54,638 nt of DNA from Zeimonas sp964481165. GTDB taxonomy: Bacteria; Pseudomonadota; Gammaproteobacteria; Burkholderiales; Burkholderiaceae_E. Below are positions 49,795 through 54,638 of this stretch, in pieces. The translations under genes and the position numbers were made by a program. Each line of letters opens with the position of its first letter. Position 1 is the stretch's first letter. The notes beneath the pieces were generated by a model that made no database searches, was not told the DNA's origin, and saw nothing but the letters and a program-made list of their open reading frames with translations. The DNA is taken from contig CAYZYC010000004.1 in assembly GCA_964481165.1 (NCBI GenBank), positions 1-54,638 on the forward strand, given 5' to 3'.

Positions 49795-51579
49795 GTGACG
49801 CCGTGGGCGGGGCTCGGCCTGAAGCCCGAGCATTTCGACGAGGCGCTTCGCTGCGAGGCCGCCGGACTCTGGTTCGAGGTGCACGCCGAGAACTACATGG
49901 TCGCCGGCGGTCCGAGGCGAAGCTGGCTGCGGGCGATCCGCTCGCGCCATCCGGTCTCGCTGCACGGCGTCGGACTCTCGCTCGCCGCCGATTCCGAACC
50001 GGATCGCGATCACCTCGAGCGGCTGGCGGCGCTCGTCTCGCGGGCCGACCCGGTGTCGGTGTCCGAACACCTTGCCTGGTCGACCTGCCGCGGCGCGTAC
50101 CTGCCCGACCTCCTGCCCTTTCCGCGCACGCACGGCGCACTCGTGCGGATCGCCGCGAACATCGGGCGCGTGCAGGACCGGATCGGTCGCCGCATCGCCG
50201 TCGAGAACCCGTCGCACTACCTGCGCCTCGAACGGCACGAATACGACGAGATCGACTTCCTGGCCGAACTTGCACGGCGAAGCGGCTGCGGCCTGCTGCT
50301 CGACGTGACCAACGTGCACGTCAGCGCGAACAACCTGGGGTTCAGTGCCGCACGGTACCTCGATGCGTTCCCCGGCCCGCTCGTCGACGAGATCCACCTG
50401 GCCGGCTACTCGAACGATCCGCTGCTCGGCGAATCGCTGCTGATCGATTCGCACGATGCGCCGATCGCCGAATGCGTGTGGTCGCTGTATCGCCGCCTCG
50501 TCGCACGCATCGGCGCACGACCGACGCTCATCGAACGCGACGATCGATTGCCTTCGTTCGAAGCGCTGCTCGTCGAACGCGAAGTCGCCGCCGCGGTACT
50601 CGCGCAGGCGACGCGGCCGGCGCGTGCGCAGGCGACCTGCGACGAGCCCCCCGTGGCCGGCGCATTCGGCCCACCGATCGGCGCATCGGGCTCGACGATG
50701 CGCCCATCGGGCTCGACGATTCGCGCCCGCGGCTCGCCGGCGCAGCTGCCGGATTCGCCCGATCGGCCGTTCGAGTCCGCCGGGCTCGCGCATTTCGAAC
50801 GCGCCTTTGCAATCACCCTGTTGGCGCCTCCCGGACATGCGGCGCCGGACGAGGCGATCGACGCACTGGCCGCGCAGCCCGGTTTCGCCGTCTACCGCAA
50901 CACCGTCATGCGTGGGCTGATCCTCGCATTGCGTGCGAACTACCCTTCGGTGGCGCGGATCGTCGGCGACGAATGCTTCTTCTCGCTGGCTGCGTGCTTC
51001 GCGCGATTCGCGCCCCCTGCGCAGCCGTGCCTGGCCGGCTACGGTGACGGCTTCGCGGACTTCCTCGAGGCAGTCGCGCCGGCCGAGCACCTGCCCTGCC
51101 TCGCCGGTGTCGCACGGCTCGATCGCCTGTGGACCGAAGCGCACCTGGCCGCCGACGAGCCGTCGCTCGAAGCCGCGGCGCTCGGTACGATCACGGCGGA
51201 GCAGCTCGGCCGCACGATGCTCGTTCCGCACGCCGCAACGCGATGGGCATGGTTCGATCGGGATCCGGTGCACACGATCTGGCGGCACCACCGGGAGGAC
51301 CCGCCGTCCGGCGAAACGGGCGGTTTCGCGCCCGACCGGCACGCGGAAGGAGCATTGATCGTACGACCGCGCGACAGCGTGGCGTCGACGGCGCTCGACG
51401 CCGCATCGTGCGCGTTTCTCGACGCCTGCGCAGGCTCCCTGCCGCTGGCCGATTGCGCGCAGGCGGCGTTCGACACCGAGCCGGAGGCCGATCTCGCCGC
51501 ATTGCTCGCCGGACTCTGCGACACCGGAGCCTTCACGCGACTGCGCCGCCTGCCCCCGAACGGATGCGCTTCGACATGA
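49795..51579 (+). CDS. Fused bufferin maturase: DUF692 (BufB) plus DUF2063 (BufC)
   Basis: One 594-residue frame starting with GTG three bases after bufA. Residues 1-270 form the DUF692 multinuclear iron oxidase: SLHGVGLSL (His57), SEHLAWS, VENPSHYLR, LLLDVTNVHV, EIHLAGYSND, IDSHDAP and ERDDRLPSF. Residues 326-594 form a DUF2063 putative DNA-binding/partner domain with FERAFAITLL, YRNTVMRGLILALRANYPSV and LACFARFAP. The two are joined by a Gly/Ser/Pro/Ala linker (about 271-325) carrying a tandem SGSTxRxxGS-like repeat. In most organisms these are two separate genes, so the fusion is unusual. The open frame is continuous with no ambiguous bases. DUF692 enzymes install oxazolone/thiooxazole groups on precursor cysteines. 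Confidence 0.88.
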   Translation: MTPWAGLGLKPEHFDEALRCEAAGLWFEVHAENYMVAGGPRRSWLRAIRSRHPVSLHGVGLSLAADSEPDRDHLERLAALVSRADPVSVSEHLAWSTCRGAYLPDLLPFPRTHGALVRIAANIGRVQDRIGRRIAVENPSHYLRLERHEYDEIDFLAELARRSGCGLLLDVTNVHVSANNLGFSAARYLDAFPGPLVDEIHLAGYSNDPLLGESLLIDSHDAPIAECVWSLYRRLVARIGARPTLIERDDRLPSFEALLVEREVAAAVLAQATRPARAQATCDEPPVAGAFGPPIGASGSTMRPSGSTIRARGSPAQLPDSPDRPFESAGLAHFERAFAITLLAPPGHAAPDEAIDALAAQPGFAVYRNTVMRGLILALRANYPSVARIVGDECFFSLAACFARFAPPAQPCLAGYGDGFADFLEAVAPAEHLPCLAGVARLDRLWTEAHLAADEPSLEAAALGTITAEQLGRTMLVPHAATRWAWFDRDPVHTIWRHHREDPPSGETGGFAPDRHAEGALIVRPRDSVASTALDAASCAFLDACAGSLPLADCAQAAFDTEPEADLAALLAGLCDTGAFTRLRRLPPNGCAST

Positions 51580-52049
51580 ACGTCATCGCGACTCCCGGAC
51601 GTTCCGGCCGACGCAGGTTCGCCTCCCTGTGGTCGACGCTGTGCGACCGGCTGCAGGCGCTTCTCGACGACACCGTGCTCGCGTTGGTCGCCCGGCTCGC
51701 GATTGCCGGCATCTTCTGGATGTCGGGACGCACGAAGATCGAGGGCTGGCTCACGGTATCGGACCGCGCGGTGCTGCTGTTCGCCGAGGAATACCGCGTG
51801 CCGCTGCTGTCGCCGGTGGTCGCCGCGCATCTCGCCGCGTGGGCCGAGCACCTGTTCCCGGTGCTCCTGGTGCTCGGGCTGTTCACGCGCGTCTCGGCCT
51901 TCGCGCTGCTCGTCATGACGGCCGTGATCCAGGTCTTCGTCTACCCGGACGCCTGGCCGACGCATCTTTCCTGGGCAGGCCTTCTGCTGCTGCTGATCGC
52001 GAGAGGCGCAGGGAGCGTATCGCTGGACCGGATGTCGGGAATCCGCTGA
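51576..52049 (+). CDS. DoxX-family membrane protein of the bufferin operon
   Basis: The 157-residue protein has four membrane segments (LALVARLAIAGIFWMSG, then HLAAWAEHLFPVLLVLGLF, VSAFALLVMTAVIQVFV and LSWAGLLLLLIARGAG). The DoxX signature SGRTKIEGWLTVSD is present. It starts in a 4-base overlap with the fused maturase gene; an ATG 12 bases earlier is in frame. The same gene order (DUF2282, DUF692, DUF2063, DoxX) is known from metal-induced loci such as gigPABT. The role of DoxX there is not established. Confidence 0.88.
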   Translation: MNVIATPGRSGRRRFASLWSTLCDRLQALLDDTVLALVARLAIAGIFWMSGRTKIEGWLTVSDRAVLLFAEEYRVPLLSPVVAAHLAAWAEHLFPVLLVLGLFTRVSAFALLVMTAVIQVFVYPDAWPTHLSWAGLLLLLIARGAGSVSLDRMSGIR

Positions 52050-52081
52050 GCAGGCAGGCCGGCTCGTGGGAAAATCGCGGG

Positions 52082-52549
52082 ATGCTGAACACGATCCGCG
52101 CTTTCCTCGAACGCCAGCTCGCGCCACCCGCCGGCGCGCGCGATCCGGCCGGCACCGGCCACACGGTCGAACTCGCGACGGCGGCACTGATCGCCGAGAC
52201 GATGCGCATCGACGGCGAGATCGGCGACGCCGAACGCAGCGTCGCGCTCGACGCCATCTGCGGCAAGCTCGGGCTGTCGCCGCAGGAATCGTCGGAACTG
52301 CTCGACGCCGCACGCGACGAAGTGCGGCAGGCAAGCGACTACTTCCAGTTCACGTCGCTGATCAACCGGCACTTCACGCAGGAGCAGAAAGTGCGCGTGA
52401 TCGAACTGATGTGGCGCGTCGCATGGGCCGACGGCCGGATCGACGACCACGAACTCCACCTGATCCGGCGCATCGCCGACCTCCTTCACGTGCCGCATCC
52501 CGATTTCATCGCCGCCAAGCTGCGTGCGCAGCCCGCATCGCGGCACTAG
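52082..52549 (+). CDS. TerB-like (tellurite resistance TerB family) protein
   Basis: The 155-residue helical protein has the TerB/DjlA fold features: ATAALIAETMRIDGEIGDAE near residue 34 (acidic metal-binding DGEIG...E) and a second EF-like WRVAWADGRIDDHELHLIRRI near residue 118. It is probably cytoplasmic. The weak upstream sequence GGGAAAATCGCGGG may serve as the ribosome site. It lies 32 bases downstream of the DoxX gene and converges on the DUF2254 gene with overlapping stops (52546-52549). Confidence 0.82.
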   Translation: MLNTIRAFLERQLAPPAGARDPAGTGHTVELATAALIAETMRIDGEIGDAERSVALDAICGKLGLSPQESSELLDAARDEVRQASDYFQFTSLINRHFTQEQKVRVIELMWRVAWADGRIDDHELHLIRRIADLLHVPHPDFIAAKLRAQPASRH

Positions 52550-53808
52550 CTCCGCATCGGCATGGCTGCCCACGCCGCCGCTTCGCTGACGCGGCGCCGG
52601 TCGGCTTCGAAGGACAATTCGGACAGGGCATGCTCGAGCGAGCGCGCCGATTGACGGCGGGCGGCGTGCTGCGTCACGGCATCGCCCGCGCGTGCGAGCG
52701 CGGCCAGCGCCTTCTGCAGCCGCACGCACACTTCGACCATGCCGGCGCCGTCGCGCGCGATCGCCGCGAACGCATCCTCGAACAGATCGTCTACCGACAT
52801 CGATGCGACGTGTACTCGCGGGAACGGAACCGGATCGGACGGCACGGCTGCATCGGCGTTCCTCCAGTCGGCCAGCACGCGCACCAGCGTGCCAATGACC
52901 GAGATGGCGGTTCCGGGATCGTTGATCGCCGGCGACAGCGCGCGGGAGGCGATCTCGGACAACACGAGCAGGCCGAAACGGGGGTCCTGGTCGAAAGTGC
53001 GCGCCGCGCCGACGGTGAACGCGTCGCGCACCGCGTCCAGGCGCGTCGCGTCGTCGAAGCTCGCCCAGGCCAACGGCCGCGACGGATCGGCGAAGGTTCC
53101 CGGAATCGCCTCGACGTGCACCGTCGCGTCGCTGCCTGCGGCTTGCGCCAGCGCAACCATGTCGACGTACCGTACGTAGCCGATCGACGCGGCGAACACG
53201 GGGCGGGCATGCGGCGGCACCTGCGCGGGACAGGCACCGCCCAGGCGGGGGTTCGAGCGCCGCTGCGCGAGCGCCTCCTCCGTGGCTCGTTCGACGCGCT
53301 GCGTGGTGTCGCCTACGCGCCCGAAGGTAGACAGGTGCTCGATCCATCGCAGCAGCGTCACGACGACCGTGGCGATGACGAGCAGCGTGGCGGCGAACAG
53401 CACGACCCGCCCGTTCGCGCCGTAGATGTCGGTGCTCAGCGAAATGATGCCGACGAGGCTGAACAGGAACGCGCCGATGAAGGTCGCCAATGCGTTCTGC
53501 GCGGTGGGATCCTCGATCAGCAGCCGGATCGCGCGCGGGTTGACCGACGACGAGGCGGCCGCGTACGTCGATACCATGGCAGTGAGCGAGAACACCGTCA
53601 CCGCGAGCATGCTCGAGGCGATGATCTCGAGGATGCCGTCGACCGCGTTTGCGCCGATCACCTTCGGCCAATCGTCGGGGATCACGTGCCCGAGCACCGG
53701 CGCGAGAAGCGCCGCGGCGACGGCGAGCGCCGAAAAGACCGACAGGCGGAACCACGGCCGGCGGACGACCTTCTCGAGTACCCACTGCCATCGCGTTCCC
53801 CGGCGCAC
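52546..53808 (-). CDS. DUF2254 integral membrane protein
   Basis: The 420-residue protein has four N-terminal membrane segments (LSVFSALAVAAALLAPVLG, ILEIIASSMLAVTVFSLTAM, ALATFIGAFLFSLVGIISL and VLFAATLLVIATVVVTLL). A large C-terminal soluble domain carries SRALSPAINDPGTAISVI, the DUF2254 hallmark, near residue 290. The function is unknown. It begins 7 bases after the formaldehyde dehydrogenase gene on the same strand, so the two may share a transcript. Confidence 0.88.
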   Translation of the reverse strand: MRRGTRWQWVLEKVVRRPWFRLSVFSALAVAAALLAPVLGHVIPDDWPKVIGANAVDGILEIIASSMLAVTVFSLTAMVSTYAAASSSVNPRAIRLLIEDPTAQNALATFIGAFLFSLVGIISLSTDIYGANGRVVLFAATLLVIATVVVTLLRWIEHLSTFGRVGDTTQRVERATEEALAQRRSNPRLGGACPAQVPPHARPVFAASIGYVRYVDMVALAQAAGSDATVHVEAIPGTFADPSRPLAWASFDDATRLDAVRDAFTVGAARTFDQDPRFGLLVLSEIASRALSPAINDPGTAISVIGTLVRVLADWRNADAAVPSDPVPFPRVHVASMSVDDLFEDAFAAIARDGAGMVEVCVRLQKALAALARAGDAVTQHAARRQSARSLEHALSELSFEADRRRVSEAAAWAAMPMRS

Positions 53809-53815
53809 GGGACGA

Positions 53816-54638
53816 TCAGTACAGAACCACGCTGCGAATCGACTCGCCGCCGTGCATCAGGTCGAACGCGCGATTGATGTCCTCCAGCGGCATCGTGTGC
53901 GTGATCAGCGAATCGATGTCGATCCTGCCGTCCATGTACCAGTCGACGATCTTCGGCACGTCGGTTCGTCCGCGCGCGCCGCCGAAGGCCGTTCCCTTCC
54001 ACTGCCGCCCGGTCACCAGCTGGAACGGGCGCGTCGAGATTTCCTGCCCGGCGCCGGCGACGCCGACGATGACCGAGACGCCCCAGCCGCGATGGCAGCA
54101 CTCGAGCGCCTGCCGCATCAGCTGCACGTTGCCGACGCACTCGAAGCTGTAGTCGGCGCCGCCATCGGTGAGTTCGACCAGGTGCGCAACGAGGTCGCCT
54201 TCGACCTCGTCCGGATTCACGAAATGCGTGAGCCCGAAGCGGCGCGCGAGCGCCTCGCGTTGCGGATTCCGGTCGACGCCGACGATCCGGTTCGCGCCCA
54301 CCATGCGCGCACCCTGCACCACGTTCAACCCGATTCCGCCCAATCCGAATACGACGACGTTGGCGCCCGCCTCGACCTTCGCGGTGTTGATCACGGCACC
54401 GAGGCCGGTGGTCACGCCGCAACCGATGTAGCAGACCTTGTCGAAAGGCGCGTCGTCGCGGATCTTCGCGACCGCGATCTCGGGCAACACCGTGTGGTTC
54501 GCGAACGTGGAACAGCCCATGTAGTGGTGCAGCCGCCGACCGGCGATCGAAAAACGGCTGCTGCCGTCGGGCATGACGCCCCTGCCCTGCGTCGCGCGGA
54601 TCGCCGTGCACAGGTTCGTCTTGCGCGACAGGCACGAC
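53816..54638 (-). CDS. frmA: Class III alcohol dehydrogenase / S-(hydroxymethyl)glutathione dehydrogenase, 5' end cut by window
   Basis: About 274 C-terminal residues are visible, and the reading frame stays open to the window edge. It begins within CLSRKTNLCTAIRATQGRG, then MPDGSSRFSIAGRRLHHYMG, ANHTVLPEIAVAKI, the active-site cysteine in YIGCGVTTGLGAV, the NAD fold FGLGGIGLNVVQGARM and FECVGNVQLMRQALE. It ends SIRSVVLY. This is the glutathione-dependent formaldehyde dehydrogenase pattern. The structural zinc cysteines and start lie beyond 54638. The internal ATG at 54574 is not the true start. Confidence 0.93.
   Translation of the reverse strand, partial: SCLSRKTNLCTAIRATQGRGVMPDGSSRFSIAGRRLHHYMGCSTFANHTVLPEIAVAKIRDDAPFDKVCYIGCGVTTGLGAVINTAKVEAGANVVVFGLGGIGLNVVQGARMVGANRIVGVDRNPQREALARRFGLTHFVNPDEVEGDLVAHLVELTDGGADYSFECVGNVQLMRQALECCHRGWGVSVIVGVAGAGQEISTRPFQLVTGRQWKGTAFGGARGRTDVPKIVDWYMDGRIDIDSLITHTMPLEDINRAFDLMHGGESIRSVVLY

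Noticed and set aside
54575..54638. ATG at 54574 as the start of the formaldehyde dehydrogenase
   Set aside because: The frame continues upstream with family-conserved residues (CLSRKTNLCTAIRATQGRG) to the window edge, so the gene is cut.

Overview
The window is 54.6 kb of very GC-rich DNA that is densely packed with genes and uses GTG starts and 4-base ATGA/GTGA gene overlaps. Gene content (SrkA, YaeQ, ClsB/YbhN/YbhP, EttA, PrkA-YeaH-SpoVR, Cpx-like and Qse-like two-component pairs, a DUF2282/DUF692/DUF2063/DoxX metal-stress operon) points to a Gram-negative proteobacterium, most likely a betaproteobacterium of the Burkholderiales. That placement is inference from gene content, not a computed classification. 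I recognise no tRNA, rRNA, transposase, phage or CRISPR locus. Two runs of exactly 100 N are flanked by identical 55-bp sequences, so they look like scaffolding joins of contigs that really overlap.

Layout, left to right. 1-421: a structured repeat element. 422-3175 (-): ilvA, a 3-hydroxyacyl-CoA dehydrogenase and a TPMT-type methyltransferase. 3328-7254 (-): an envelope-lipid cluster ybhP-clsB-SDR-ybhN. 7505-10199 (+): ergothioneine genes egtB-egtD behind a repeat-rich leader. 10228-10545 (-): a small hypothetical protein. 10794-14906 (+): membrane-anchored trypsin-like protease, MoxR ATPase, DUF58 and VWA proteins. 14953-16533 (-): SH3 protein and SrkA kinase. 16574-20100 (-): the electron-transfer operon etfB/fixA-etfA/fixB-fixC-fixX with a perfect FNR-type dyad upstream. 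20459-24745 (-): an ABC efflux set. 24795-27432 (+): a DUF2272 protein and EttA.

27592-32658 (+): a hairpin array, a predicted sigma-54 promoter, then prkA-yeaH-spoVR. 32874-33142: the second copy of the structured repeat. 33197-36765 (+): a response regulator, histidine kinase and HtrA protease. 36927-39796 (-): a PdsS/PdsR-like two-component pair without a sortase in view. 39965-41467: a small membrane protein, a YecA-like protein and YaeQ. 41509-44387: a Cpx-like unit, with a CpxP/Spy-like periplasmic protein divergent from cpxR-cpxA-like genes around a perfect GTAAA-N5-GTAAA box. 44625-48066 (-): an MFS transporter and a UvrD-type helicase.

48123-52049: an ECF sigma factor and its NrsF-type anti-sigma (-), divergent from a bufferin (DUF2282) operon (+). 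Both directions carry a promoter GTAACC-N16-CGAA built on one inverted repeat. In the operon the DUF692 maturase and its DUF2063 partner are fused in one polypeptide. 52082-54638: a TerB-like protein, a DUF2254 membrane protein and a truncated glutathione-dependent formaldehyde dehydrogenase.

The theme is envelope and stress physiology: three two-component systems, an ECF/anti-sigma pair, an HtrA protease, metal and thiol defence, and starvation kinases. The two most unusual items are (1) a roughly 240-bp multi-hairpin element present twice, whose stems differ between copies by paired changes, and (2) the sigma/NrsF-controlled bufferin operon with its fused maturation enzyme.
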